This document shows positions 8,155-16,132 of a DNA stretch of 27,538 bases, one piece after another. Where the stretch lies: NCBI GenBank assembly GCA_964458485.1, contig CAYWJA010000027.1, forward strand, positions 1 through 27,538. Direction: 5' to 3'. The first letter of the stretch is position 1, and the number at the start of each line of letters is the position of its first letter. Below the pieces are notes generated by a model that was given only the letters and a program-made list of their open reading frames with translations, did no database searches and was not told the DNA's origin. Both the position numbers and the translations under genes were made by a program. This stretch comes from CAYWJA01 sp964458485. GTDB taxonomy: Bacteria > Patescibacteriota > Gracilibacteria > UM-FILTER-43-11.

Positions 8155-8722
8155 ACCCAATATTTACAAAGCTACTATTTTTGGCAGCTCTTCCCCACAA
8201 GAAGGAGACCAGCAATATCAAGATGCTTATGATCTTGCAAAATTGTTAACTCAAATGAGGTTCAGTATTCAAACTGGCGGTTACTATGGGACCATGGAAG
8301 CAGCTTCGCGTGGTGCACTTGACGCAGGTCAAACGGCTATCGGAGTCCCAATGGATTCTTTCGACCCAAAAAAGCCTAATCGATTTTGTCAGCCGGAAAA
8401 GGTTAGAAACATTTACCAAAGACTGGAAAGGCTTATTGAAGGGCGTGATTTAATCACCATTTTACCAGGACAGCTTGGTACATTAACAGAATTTTTATTA
8501 GTATGGGAAATGCTGGAATCATCTCAGTTAAAACCAGCACCTGAAGTTTGTTTGATTGGTGAAAATTGGATCGAGTTGATACCTTCGATAGCAAGGATCC
8601 AAAACATTAAACCTAAAGACTTAAAACTAATTAAGCAATATGGAAACATTGCTAGTTTTAGATCAGATTTAGATCATATTATTCAGTCAATTGAAGCAAA
8701 GCGTTCTTCAGACCAAGCCTGA
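8147..8722 (+). CDS. LOG-family (TIGR00725/lysine decarboxylase-like) protein
   Basis: This 191-residue Rossmann-like protein belongs to the LOG/YgdH superfamily, whose known members release ribose 5-phosphate from nucleoside 5'-monophosphates. It shows the GSSSPQEGDQQYQDAYDLA start, a modified GG-loop QTGGYYGTMEAASRGAL at 42-58, and the signature LPGQLGTLTEFLLVWE at 106-121, equivalent to PGGxGTxxE with Gln replacing the second Gly. TIGR00725-type homologues are often of unassigned function. It is the last gene of the operon. Its start overlaps the kinase stop, and its final 44 bases overlap the convergent glycosyltransferase gene. Presence in this operon suggests a nucleotide-derived intermediate or removal of a nucleotide by-product; that is inference. 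Confidence 0.82.
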   Translation: MDKPNIYKATIFGSSSPQEGDQQYQDAYDLAKLLTQMRFSIQTGGYYGTMEAASRGALDAGQTAIGVPMDSFDPKKPNRFCQPEKVRNIYQRLERLIEGRDLITILPGQLGTLTEFLLVWEMLESSQLKPAPEVCLIGENWIELIPSIARIQNIKPKDLKLIKQYGNIASFRSDLDHIIQSIEAKRSSDQA

Positions 8723-9935
8723 ATTGAGTACTGCTGAACATTTCGTCAGATAACTTGACACGTTCCTTTTCACCTAGTGCATACAAAATTTTATTAGCAA
8801 ATTCCTGAGTATTCGGAATGCCATAAGATTTATGAGGAGCAGTCGCCTCATCAATGCCCATTGGATTATTATGACCATATTCTTGATATGTCGCATATTT
8901 TGCCACAGAAACCATATGTGAAAAAGGCTGGTAAATTTGATTGAATGGTTGATTATTAAGTACAACATGAGCTCCCATTTTCAGGGCTTCCATGGGTATT
9001 CTTGGTATATAATCACGCCCGCCTGGGAAAGCCAATATATCCACTTTGCTCAAAAAAGCCAGAACTTCTAAATTAGAAAGTGACCCTTTTGCTGCATATA
9101 TGCTTTTATTTTTTAAATCGTTAATATCATTCATTTCCCTCCCACCTGTACCAACGATTACAAGTTTGGCCTTAGGCTGGCTTTGATGAACTTGAGGCCA
9201 GATCTTTTTCAAAAGTACTCTTGTATTTTTAACTGCCTCCATTCTGCCTAGATATGCAACAATTTGTCCCGAATCCAAAAAAGCGTCTCCAAGCCCAAGT
9301 CGTAATACAGTTTCTTCAGCCTGTTTAGGGGCTTCTTCTAAAAGTTCATCATCAGTAAATTTGGTAAGTACACTTATCTTATCTTCATGGAGATTGTAAC
9401 GATCCATTAACAATGCCCGATCAAATGGCTGCATAACAAAAACATGATCAGACATATTGAGCGCATTCTCATAGCCTCGATGATAAAAAGAGAAAGTTGG
9501 TTCATTCTCATGCGCCATGGCAATTTTAACCAATAACAACACTTTTACGCGTGTTTCCTTGAGTGCTCTAATCATTTCTTCTCCGAATAGGGGAAAATAC
9601 GTCATAAAAACCGTGTCAATCCCCTGAGAATTAATACATCTTTTAAAAGCCTTGCTATTCAGACGGTATCCATCTGCCAAAGAAGCGAAGTTGTAAAAAG
9701 GAATATTAGGGATAGTAATGGGTGCGACAAGTTCATAAGGATTTACAGACGAAACAATTTCTGGCATAGGGCAGTATTCAGGCCTTTCAGGATTTGCGGT
9801 AAGACCAATGACCTTGCCGAATCCCATAGTATTTATAGCTCTGGCGAAAAAAATAGATGAAAGTATATGTGAGTTGTGCTCTGGCGGAACACCGGTAAAT
9901 AATCCAATTGTTGATTTTTCAGATTTTTCCTTCAT
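8679..9935 (-). CDS. Glycosyltransferase family 4-like protein
   Basis: I choose the ATG at 9935 (MKEKSEKSTIGLFTG), preceded by AAGGGA at seven bases spacing, giving 418 residues; a frame 29 codons longer lacks a ribosome site. The C-terminal GT4 donor domain is clear: GQIVAYLGRMEAVKNT, AKLVIVGTGGRE, YAAKGSLSNLEVLAFLSKVDILAFPGG (split across two strands) and RIPMEALKMGAHVVL, where Glu in the PMEALKMG segment is the family's conserved acidic residue. The N-terminus (GVPPEHNSHILSSIFFARAI) fits an acceptor domain. It is convergent with the five-gene operon and overlaps its last gene by 44 bases, so antisense interference at the 3' ends is possible. It probably works on the same glycan or glycoconjugate; the acceptor is unknown. 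Confidence 0.85.
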   Translation of the reverse strand: MKEKSEKSTIGLFTGVPPEHNSHILSSIFFARAINTMGFGKVIGLTANPERPEYCPMPEIVSSVNPYELVAPITIPNIPFYNFASLADGYRLNSKAFKRCINSQGIDTVFMTYFPLFGEEMIRALKETRVKVLLLVKIAMAHENEPTFSFYHRGYENALNMSDHVFVMQPFDRALLMDRYNLHEDKISVLTKFTDDELLEEAPKQAEETVLRLGLGDAFLDSGQIVAYLGRMEAVKNTRVLLKKIWPQVHQSQPKAKLVIVGTGGREMNDINDLKNKSIYAAKGSLSNLEVLAFLSKVDILAFPGGRDYIPRIPMEALKMGAHVVLNNQPFNQIYQPFSHMVSVAKYATYQEYGHNNPMGIDEATAPHKSYGIPNTQEFANKILYALGEKERVKLSDEMFSSTQFRLGLKNALLQLTE

Positions 9936-9984
9936 AATAAAATCCCTTAGTATTTCATTATAAAGTAAAATGCAGATTTTACCA

Positions 9985-10632
9985 ATGCCTAAGCTAATTA
10001 TATTTGATGTTGACGGCACCATATTTAATACCGATGAAATCTATTTTCGGTTACTAAAAGAACAGCTCAGAAAATATTCATTTGATTTAACCGAACAATT
10101 TTATGGATTAAATGATCTAGAGGATTCGGTATATGAACTGGGGCTACCCAAAGAAGTAAGTGAGGTTATTAAAGAAGAGATAAGAGCTTATTATTATTCA
10201 GATGAAATTTTACAAGAGCTGGAATTTAAAAAGGATGTGCAGGAAACTCTCGATGTCTTATCAGAAAATTTTCGGTTCGCTATTGGCTCTGGTGAAAGAG
10301 AAGGGCAGATAAAAAAATATTTAGCCCATAAAGGGATTACGGATATTTTTGAATTTGTTGGTCATGGACAAATGGCAGAAGGACGAAAAAATAATCCGGA
10401 ATATTTTCAAATTATTGCGGATAATTGTGAAGTCAGTTTGGCAGATTGTATTATGATTGGTGACACTTTACACGATGCCAATGCAGCCAAATTAGGATGT
10501 AGGACTATTATCATTCCTTCAATGTTTACAAGGCATATTACTTTCCCGAGCAAGGTGGAGTTGGTACAAACTTTTTCTGAGCTCCCAAATTATCTACGTC
10601 TTATAAATCATATTAATCATTTAATCATGTAA
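9985..10632 (+). CDS. HAD-superfamily phosphatase (subfamily IA, Gph-like)
   Basis: From the ATG at 9985 (MPKLIIFDVDGT) this is a 215-residue HAD hydrolase. An in-frame ATG at 9970 would add five residues. The nucleophile motif FDVDGTIFN supplies Asp8 and Asp10. A helical cap follows (about 15-85). Motif II is the Ser in IGSGERE, motif III the Lys in the GRKNNPEYFQ region, and motif IV the aspartates of MIGDTLHDANAAKLG. The family dephosphorylates small metabolites such as phosphoglycolate or sugar phosphates. It starts 34 bases from the divergent glycosyltransferase gene, so the two promoters must overlap, and TATAAA at 9959-9964 could be its -10 box. In context it may act on a phosphorylated sugar intermediate of the neighbouring pathway. 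Confidence 0.88.
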   Translation: MPKLIIFDVDGTIFNTDEIYFRLLKEQLRKYSFDLTEQFYGLNDLEDSVYELGLPKEVSEVIKEEIRAYYYSDEILQELEFKKDVQETLDVLSENFRFAIGSGEREGQIKKYLAHKGITDIFEFVGHGQMAEGRKNNPEYFQIIADNCEVSLADCIMIGDTLHDANAAKLGCRTIIIPSMFTRHITFPSKVELVQTFSELPNYLRLINHINHLIM

Positions 10633-10650
10633 ATCAAGGTTCAGACAACT

Positions 10651-11778
10651 TCACCCAAAAAGCCCTCTACTCTGCGGCTTCACGTCCAGCTTAGCCTCCT
10701 TAGCAAGCTCAAGATATAACTCCTTCTCTTTTTTGCTGACTTTTTTAGGTACATCAACAATAATTGTAACCAAATGATCACCCTTGCTGTCAGTGCCAAC
10801 CTTAGGCACACCGTAGTCTTTCATTTTAAACACTTTACCATTTTCTGTGCCGGCAGGAACTTTTAATTTCACGTTTCCATGAATAGTTTTAATTGTAATT
10901 TCATCTCCAAGTACTGCCTGTAAAAGGTGAATATTCTGAGTAGTTTGAATATCATTGCCAAACCTTGTAAATTCCTTACTGCCGCTAATGCTAACATGTG
11001 CAAATAAATCACCTGCAGGACCGCCTTTTAAGCCAGCTTCACCTTTGCCGGATAAACGGATTGCAGCTTTATCATGAATTCCTGCCGGAATTTTAATTTT
11101 AATATTCTGATTTTTTAGAACCCTGCCTTCAGCATGACATTCTCGGCATTTCTTTTCCGGAATCTTCCCGGCACCATGACATTTTTCACAACTTGCAGCA
11201 GTTTGAATTTGACCAAGCGGTGTTTGCTGTATACGCACATGCTGACCTGTACCTTGGCAGGTTTCACAGTCGACAATCTTACTGCCAGGCTCATTCCCCA
11301 TCCCCTTACAATGTTCACATGTTTCATAACGACTGATTTCTACTTCTTTGGTTGAGCCAAAAACCGCCTCTTCAAAAGTTAAATGTACAACAATTTCAAT
11401 ATCATTCCCACGTACCGGACCACGCCTTCTTTGTGCCTGACGAGCTCCACCACCAAAAAAGGTATCAAAAATATCTCCAAACCCACCCCCAAAATCAAAA
11501 TTAACATTTTTAAAATTAAATCCTCCAACAAAATCGTCAAAATTAATACCACCAGCCCCACCAGGACCACCCCCAACACTTCCGAATTGATCGTACTGTT
11601 GTCTTTTCTGTTTATCTCCTAATATTTCGTAAGCCGCTGTAGCCTCCTTGAACTTATCCTCACTCTCTTTCCCACCACCCTTATCCGGATGATACTTTAA
11701 AGCAAGCTTTCTATAAGCTTTTTTAATTTCTGCCTCTGTTGCGTTTTTATCAACTCCTAGTGATTTGTAGGGATCCAT
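10651..11778 (-). CDS. dnaJ: Chaperone protein DnaJ
   Basis: This full-length (375-residue) type I DnaJ/Hsp40 stimulates DnaK ATPase and delivers unfolded clients in the cytoplasm. The J domain occupies 1-66 with HPD at 30-32. A Gly/Phe-rich linker spans about 67-112. Four zinc-binding repeats follow: Cys154/157, Cys171/174, Cys197/200 and Cys211/214. The fourth reads CRECHAEG, with Ala in place of the usual Gly. The C-terminal substrate and dimerisation domains end at RGLFG. No CIRCE element or other heat-shock operator is visible upstream. dnaK and grpE are not adjacent, so it appears to be a stand-alone locus. It is convergent with the HAD gene, 18 bases apart. Confidence 0.96.
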   Translation of the reverse strand: MDPYKSLGVDKNATEAEIKKAYRKLALKYHPDKGGGKESEDKFKEATAAYEILGDKQKRQQYDQFGSVGGGPGGAGGINFDDFVGGFNFKNVNFDFGGGFGDIFDTFFGGGARQAQRRRGPVRGNDIEIVVHLTFEEAVFGSTKEVEISRYETCEHCKGMGNEPGSKIVDCETCQGTGQHVRIQQTPLGQIQTAASCEKCHGAGKIPEKKCRECHAEGRVLKNQNIKIKIPAGIHDKAAIRLSGKGEAGLKGGPAGDLFAHVSISGSKEFTRFGNDIQTTQNIHLLQAVLGDEITIKTIHGNVKLKVPAGTENGKVFKMKDYGVPKVGTDSKGDHLVTIIVDVPKKVSKKEKELYLELAKEAKLDVKPQSRGLFG

Positions 11779-11940
11779 TTTTGCAGTTTTTAATTTATAG
11801 TTTTTAATTTCTATTGAACTACTAATTAGTTAGTAAAATAAAAACTAAAAAATAAAAACTAAAAATTTAAATCAAAATCAGCTCAAAAAGTTTAGTCAAA
11901 ATAGAGAGAAAAGTAAAGAAGTAATAAAAGTTATTTTATA

Positions 11941-11969
11941 TTGACTAGTGAACAAATGTTTACTACAAT
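11941..11969 (+). promoter_or_regulatory. Promoter with embedded operator-like dyad upstream of BRO-N gene
   Basis: TTGACT (11941-11946), a 17-base spacer, then TACAAT (11964-11969) form a strong sigma70-type promoter. The spacer contains GTGAACAAATGTTTAC (11948-11963), an imperfect dyad of GTgAACA/TGTTtAC arms. A repressor bound there would block RNA polymerase. The predicted transcription start near 11976 supports translation from the ATG at 12001. Confidence 0.65.
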
Positions 11970-12000
11970 TAATATAACCTTATATTTTAACTTTAAAATT

Positions 12001-12843
12001 ATGACTGATAAATCATTGATAATATTTGAAAATTATAAAATACGTAGAGTGTATGATGAAAAAACCAAAACATGGTATTTTTCTGTAATTGATATTATTG
12101 CTGCATTAACAGAACAGTTGGATTATCAGGTAGCAAGAAAGTATTGGAACAAGTTATCTGAAAGGCTTAGAAATGAAGGAAGTGAAGTGGTGACAAAATG
12201 TCACCGGTTCAAAATGAAGGCTCAAGATGGAAAAATGAGAGCAACTGATGCTGCTGATGTAAAAACTATTCTTCGTCTTATTCAGTCAATTCCATCCAAA
12301 AAAGCTGAGCCAATCAAATTATGGTTAGCTAAAGTTGGCTATGAGAGAATACAGGAGATAAATGATCCTGAAAGGGCTCTTAATCGTTCAAGGCAGTATT
12401 GGAAAAAGCATGGCAGAAGTGAAAAATGGATCCAGCAAAGAATGATGGGGCAGGAAACCAGAAATAAACTTACTGATTATTGGAGTAGTCATGATGTAAA
12501 GGAGGGTAAGGAATTTGCAATTTTAACAAATATTATTCATAAAGAGTGGAGTGAGATATCTATAAAAGAACATAAAAATTTAAAAAGCCTAAAAACTCAA
12601 AATTTACGTGATCACATGAGCGAAGCAGAGCTGATTTTTACTACACTTGCTGAATTCTCTACAAGGCAAATTGCAGAAGTGGAACAGGTGAAGGGGCTTG
12701 AAAAAAATAAACCCCCTGCAAAACAAGGTGGTAAAGTTGCCAGGGGCGCAAGAAAGGCACTGGAAGAGAAAACCGGAAAAAATGTTGTTACCAAACAAAA
12801 CTTTTTATCAAATGACCAAAATAAAAAACAGATTAAAAAGTAA
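12001..12843 (+). CDS. BRO family N-terminal domain protein (phage antirepressor-like)
   Basis: This 280-residue protein starts at ATG 12001; an in-frame TTG 60 bases upstream is actually a promoter -35 box. Residues about 5-115 match the Bro-N fold found in phage antirepressors and DinD-like proteins: IIFENYKIRRVYDEKTKTWYF, SVIDIIAALTE, ARKYWNKLSERLRNEGSE, and DAADVKTILRLIQSIPSKKAEPIKLWL. The middle part (SRQYWKKHGRSEKWIQQRM, EFAILTNIIHKEWSEIS) matches the extension seen in chromosomal Bro-N proteins. The C-terminus is lysine-rich and low complexity, likely disordered and nucleic-acid contacting. Bro-N proteins bind DNA; the dyad in its own promoter suggests autoregulation. No phage genes are adjacent, so it is a solitary chromosomal copy. 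It ends four bases before the convergent DUF4012 gene. Confidence 0.85.
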   Translation: MTDKSLIIFENYKIRRVYDEKTKTWYFSVIDIIAALTEQLDYQVARKYWNKLSERLRNEGSEVVTKCHRFKMKAQDGKMRATDAADVKTILRLIQSIPSKKAEPIKLWLAKVGYERIQEINDPERALNRSRQYWKKHGRSEKWIQQRMMGQETRNKLTDYWSSHDVKEGKEFAILTNIIHKEWSEISIKEHKNLKSLKTQNLRDHMSEAELIFTTLAEFSTRQIAEVEQVKGLEKNKPPAKQGGKVARGARKALEEKTGKNVVTKQNFLSNDQNKKQIKK

Positions 12844-12847
12844 AGCC

Positions 12848-14575
12848 TTATTCAGCCTTCTTAACAGCCTTTTTTATGCGCTGAACAGCTGTTATAGTTT
12901 TCGGATTTGGAGTGATAACATTCCCCACAGTATCTTTAAGCCCATTCATTTTAATCTGATAATGTTCCAGATCCTGTTTTGTAATACCTGTAAGCTCCAA
13001 CTCAACAACATTTGCCTTCGCAAGCTTGGCAGATTTAACTGTAATTTTATCTGTAACTGTTGCATTATTTTTATTCAAATCGGAAACACTATAATTTGTA
13101 ACCTTGGTAGCACTATTTACATCAACTGCCTCATTCCAGATAATTTCAACATGTGAAAGATCCTTAAATTGCTGTTCGATGGGATAAGGCGGCATGGAGT
13201 CGGGGACAACAGCAAGGCTTAAGTCGATGTCGTTTTTGAGTTGGCCTACATACGTTGCGCGATTTTCGCGTGCATCAAATTGACTGCTCTTTATCAATTT
13301 TCCCTCTGCAGCCTCAACAGTTAACTTATAAAATGTTTCACTGCCGGACTGCTTAGCTAAACGTAATTGGAATTGATTATTTTTAAAAGCATAACGAGGA
13401 AGTGTATAATTATAGGTCAAACTTGCTTTACTGCCAGCGGGAAGAACTATTTTTGCCCCAATGGATTTAAAATCCCCATTTGTTTCTGTTTTACTGTCTA
13501 CCGGCGCTTTTTCAATAGTAGATTTGCCTGGAATATACAATCTCAAATATCCTTTATAATCATCGCTATATGTATTTTTAGAACCAGGATAACGAAGTGT
13601 AACTTCTGCTGTAATCACTGGCATTTCCTTTGTAACATCTGCATGATAGTGAACTTCTGTCTGAATATATCTATCTGCTTTTTTGCTACCAAGATTTGCT
13701 AAATTCATAGCTAAAAAATCACTACGTTCTGGTAATTTTAGGGTATTCGCCCACCCTTTTGTAATAAGCTTATTCTGCAGGCGGTTATTATTTAACCAAA
13801 TGTACATATCTTTATTATGCAAACCAGAAACGATTACATCACGAGTTTTAAACGGATGCCATTTAGCCTTACCCATCAAGCTTGCGGCAAGATCTCCAAG
13901 TACATTTTTACGGTTATTGAGAGCTTCGACATTATGCCTATCAACGTTGTTGACTTCAAATTCTAATTGACTAAAAAGATTGTCTTTTGTATAGGCTTTA
14001 CCATTAACCTCAACGCCACCAAGCTTACCGATTAAATCTTCAATCATACTAAAATTCACAACAATAAATCCATCCACATCTCGTTTGGGAAATTTAGCTT
14101 TATAGAATTTTATGAGATCAACTGTACTGCCCGGAAAACTCGGATCCCAGTTTGCATCACGGAATGTATAACCCTGATACCACTCATTTTTGAGTAAATC
14201 TTCATGTGGATAAGGTGGTGTTACATATGTTTTTGTATCAATATCGTAAGAATTTTTAAAACTTATATCACTTGTAAAGCCCATAAAAGTATCAATTGTG
14301 CCATATCCTGTTATGAATCCCCCACCAGGGCGCAATTCATAGTTATTCTGGAGTAAAACAACATAATTTTTACTAAAAAAAGTTAATCCCAAATAATGAT
14401 TCGCAAAAAATCTGAGCTCACCAAGGCATAAATATACAATCAAAAACAATGCAATAATTATTCCAGCGATAATCGCAATCCACTTTTTTGCACTTTTGGG
14501 TAATTTTATTTTAGGGAGCTTCGATAAAAAATTTGTCTTTTTTTTATGTGTGTAAGGTGTATATCCGTATTCCAT
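12848..14575 (-). CDS. DUF4012 domain membrane-anchored extracellular protein
   Basis: This is a 575-residue protein with a Lys-rich cytoplasmic N-terminus (1-30), one membrane helix at about 31-52 (WIAIIAGIIIALFLIVYLCL) and a large extracellular part. The region at about 70-230 carries DUF4012 marks: LLQNNYELRPGGGFITGYG, FRDANWDPSFPGS and DGFIVVNFSMIEDLIGKLGG. This domain is distantly related to the LytR-CpsA-Psr-like group by its DGFIVVNF-type segment, but no enzymatic activity is established that I know of. The C-terminal third (about 475-560) looks like an Ig- or cadherin-like beta domain (HVEIIWNEAVDVNSATKVTNY through VGNVITP). It is common in Patescibacteria and some Gram-positives. Role unknown; a cell-surface or wall-attachment function is plausible. 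Confidence 0.85.
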   Translation of the reverse strand: MEYGYTPYTHKKKTNFLSKLPKIKLPKSAKKWIAIIAGIIIALFLIVYLCLGELRFFANHYLGLTFFSKNYVVLLQNNYELRPGGGFITGYGTIDTFMGFTSDISFKNSYDIDTKTYVTPPYPHEDLLKNEWYQGYTFRDANWDPSFPGSTVDLIKFYKAKFPKRDVDGFIVVNFSMIEDLIGKLGGVEVNGKAYTKDNLFSQLEFEVNNVDRHNVEALNNRKNVLGDLAASLMGKAKWHPFKTRDVIVSGLHNKDMYIWLNNNRLQNKLITKGWANTLKLPERSDFLAMNLANLGSKKADRYIQTEVHYHADVTKEMPVITAEVTLRYPGSKNTYSDDYKGYLRLYIPGKSTIEKAPVDSKTETNGDFKSIGAKIVLPAGSKASLTYNYTLPRYAFKNNQFQLRLAKQSGSETFYKLTVEAAEGKLIKSSQFDARENRATYVGQLKNDIDLSLAVVPDSMPPYPIEQQFKDLSHVEIIWNEAVDVNSATKVTNYSVSDLNKNNATVTDKITVKSAKLAKANVVELELTGITKQDLEHYQIKMNGLKDTVGNVITPNPKTITAVQRIKKAVKKAE

Positions 14576-14870
14576 ATTTTATTATTTATTTGATTTATAG
14601 CTAATGCACAGATGAGCAAATACCACTCTTTGTCATCCTGAGCCTGATTCAGGATCCACATAATTAATAAATTATATTATAACCAATTCACCAATAATCC
14701 GATTATCCGAATATGCGAACCCCAGCTACTTACCCGATTATAACCTAAACATCCATTCACAACAAATATTCCCATTTTATATTCCCATTTCCCACCCCAC
14801 ACTGTAAAATTTACGATGTAAGTGCAAAAAGACTGAAGCGCCTAAGGGCATAAATACAAAATCATTTATA
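14576..14870. other. Intergenic region with a half-copy of the GTCATCC repeat
   Basis: This 295-base region between divergent genes contains no convincing ORF. It holds a repeat fragment at 14625-14660 and otherwise AT-rich sequence with two C-rich patches (14714-14815). Promoters for both divergent genes should be here, but I cannot assign boxes with confidence. Confidence 0.5.
14625..14660. repeat. Dispersed GTCATCC/GGATCC repeat, single arm
   Basis: ACTCTTTGTCATCCT is identical to 15 bases at 20078-20092, and both are followed by a small hairpin of the pattern G-CCTGATTC-AGGATCCA. This copy has only one arm of the two-arm element near 20078-20160. Confidence 0.7.
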
Positions 14871-15800
14871 ATGATCACCAAAAGAATAAAATTATATCTA
14901 TCAAGCGTAATAATCTACGGAGGAGGATATTTTGCTATTACACAAATACCTGCCTATCGGGATTTATTAAATGATCGGACATATAATTATTTATTCTACT
15001 TTCTAATAGGATTTTTATTAATAAGCCCAATATATTATTTATCGATTAAACACGTAGGGGAGAATAAGCCATATCTGTTTATCCGGATGCTCACCAAACT
15101 ACCCCACAAAAGAAAAATTACTGCAGATGAAAAAACCGCTGCATTATTTTTATTGGTTAAAATATTCTTCCTGCCAATAATGCTGAAATTCTTTTTGGAC
15201 AATGCAGGATGGATACAGGGCAACTATAAAACCGCAAGTTTATTCGCATTTTTACTCGTACTAATATTCGCAATAGATACCGGTGTGTTCTTTTTTAGTT
15301 ATTCTTTCGAATTTGAGAAGCTAAAAAACAAAGTAAAAAGTGTTGAGCCTACTTTTCTTGGGTGGTTCGTGGCAATTATTTGCTACCCCCCATTTAATAG
15401 CATTATAGGTGAACACATCGCATGGGGCGCTAATGATTACGCATATTTTTGGACGCCAACAATTACAAATGCTTTTAGGGTTGTAATAATAGCCCTGTTT
15501 TTGATCTATTTAGCGGCAACAATTGCTCTTGGTCCAAAGGCATCTAACCTAACGAATCGTGGGATAATATCAAAATTTCCTTATTCGATAGTAAGACATC
15601 CTGCGTATATTTCTAAAAATCTTGTATGGTGGATAACTTTAATCCCTGTAATGACCTGGCAGTTCGCAATCGGCATGGCTTTTTGGTCAATAATATATTT
15701 TTCCCGTGCATGGACGGAAGAACGGCATTTGAGTGCGGATCCGGATTACATAGAATACAAAAAAAAGGTAAAATGGATGTTCGTTCCGTATATCTGGTAA
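14871..15800 (+). CDS. Isoprenylcysteine carboxyl methyltransferase-like integral membrane methyltransferase
   Basis: This 309-residue protein has about seven hydrophobic segments (for example about 9-27, 42-60, 75-95, 118-140, 170-190 and 250-275) and the C-terminal signature of ICMT/PEMT-type methyltransferases: SKFPYSIVRHPAYISKNL at about 237-254 and WTEERHLSADPDYIEYKKKV near the end, where RHPxY and EE-L-Y-Y residues bind SAM. Eukaryotic ICMT methylates prenylated Cys; bacterial homologues are mostly uncharacterised and may methylate lipids or isoprenoid compounds. It is longer than many bacterial members (about 150-220 residues) through extra N-terminal helices. It is convergent with the two small genes and two bases from the nearest stop. 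Confidence 0.82.
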   Translation: MITKRIKLYLSSVIIYGGGYFAITQIPAYRDLLNDRTYNYLFYFLIGFLLISPIYYLSIKHVGENKPYLFIRMLTKLPHKRKITADEKTAALFLLVKIFFLPIMLKFFLDNAGWIQGNYKTASLFAFLLVLIFAIDTGVFFFSYSFEFEKLKNKVKSVEPTFLGWFVAIICYPPFNSIIGEHIAWGANDYAYFWTPTITNAFRVVIIALFLIYLAATIALGPKASNLTNRGIISKFPYSIVRHPAYISKNLVWWITLIPVMTWQFAIGMAFWSIIYFSRAWTEERHLSADPDYIEYKKKVKWMFVPYIW

Positions 15801-15802
15801 AA

Positions 15803-16066
15803 TTAAAATTGATTTCGTTCTTCAGGCGAGCAAGGTTTGCAGTGTGGAAGCTGAAAATCTTCAACAATATTTGCAATCTCTTCTTCTGTAAGGAAAATTA
15901 TTTGTTCTCTGACTGCTTGTACAACTGGATCAAACTTATCGACACTAGGTGCAGAAAATTGTCTATCCCCAACTCTCACGACAATGCTTTTAGGGCCATT
16001 GGGCTCTTTATAAACAAATGCTCTCACCAAGCGGGAATTACCTAAATTATCTGGTTTAGATCGCAT
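15803..16066 (-). CDS. Small hypothetical protein (87 aa)
   Basis: I do not recognise this protein. It is soluble and mixed in composition, with VYKEPNGPKSIVVRVGDRQF suggesting a beta hairpin and LTEEEIANIVEDFQLP a helix. A CKPC pair near the C-terminus could bind metal or form a disulfide. The frame tightly fills the gap between the ICMT-like gene (two bases away) and a second small gene on the same strand, 66 bases upstream, with which it is probably co-transcribed. An ORF on the opposite strand overlaps it but lacks protein-like composition. Confidence 0.6.
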   Translation of the reverse strand: MRSKPDNLGNSRLVRAFVYKEPNGPKSIVVRVGDRQFSAPSVDKFDPVVQAVREQIIFLTEEEIANIVEDFQLPHCKPCSPEERNQF

Positions 16067-16132
16067 AAAAAACTTTCAAATAAATTATTCTGTGCAAAAT
16101 ATAGCAAATTTGAAGCTGATGTGTAATCTTAA

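Noticed and set aside
3820..8722. UGA read as glycine (Gracilibacteria code)
   Set aside because: TGA ends several genes at ATGA overlaps where the next family-typical start follows; reading through would disrupt the gene boundaries.
11779..11940. CIRCE heat-shock operator upstream of dnaJ
   Set aside because: No TTAGCACTC/GAGTGCTAA inverted repeat is present; the region is only AT-rich with TAAAAACTA-type words.
11941..12000. TTG start giving the BRO-N protein 20 extra residues
   Set aside because: The TTG is the first half of a -35 box and the transcription start is predicted downstream at about 11976; ATG 12001 gives the normal Bro-N N-terminus.
12698..13156. Plus-strand ORF overlapping BRO-N end and DUF4012
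   Set aside because: Cys/Phe/Ile/Asn-rich shadow of the two real convergent genes.
15626..16045. 139-residue plus-strand ORF over the ICMT-like 3' end and the small-gene region
   Set aside because: Its first half is an alternative frame of the methyltransferase and its second half opposes a better minus-strand gene; composition is not protein-like.
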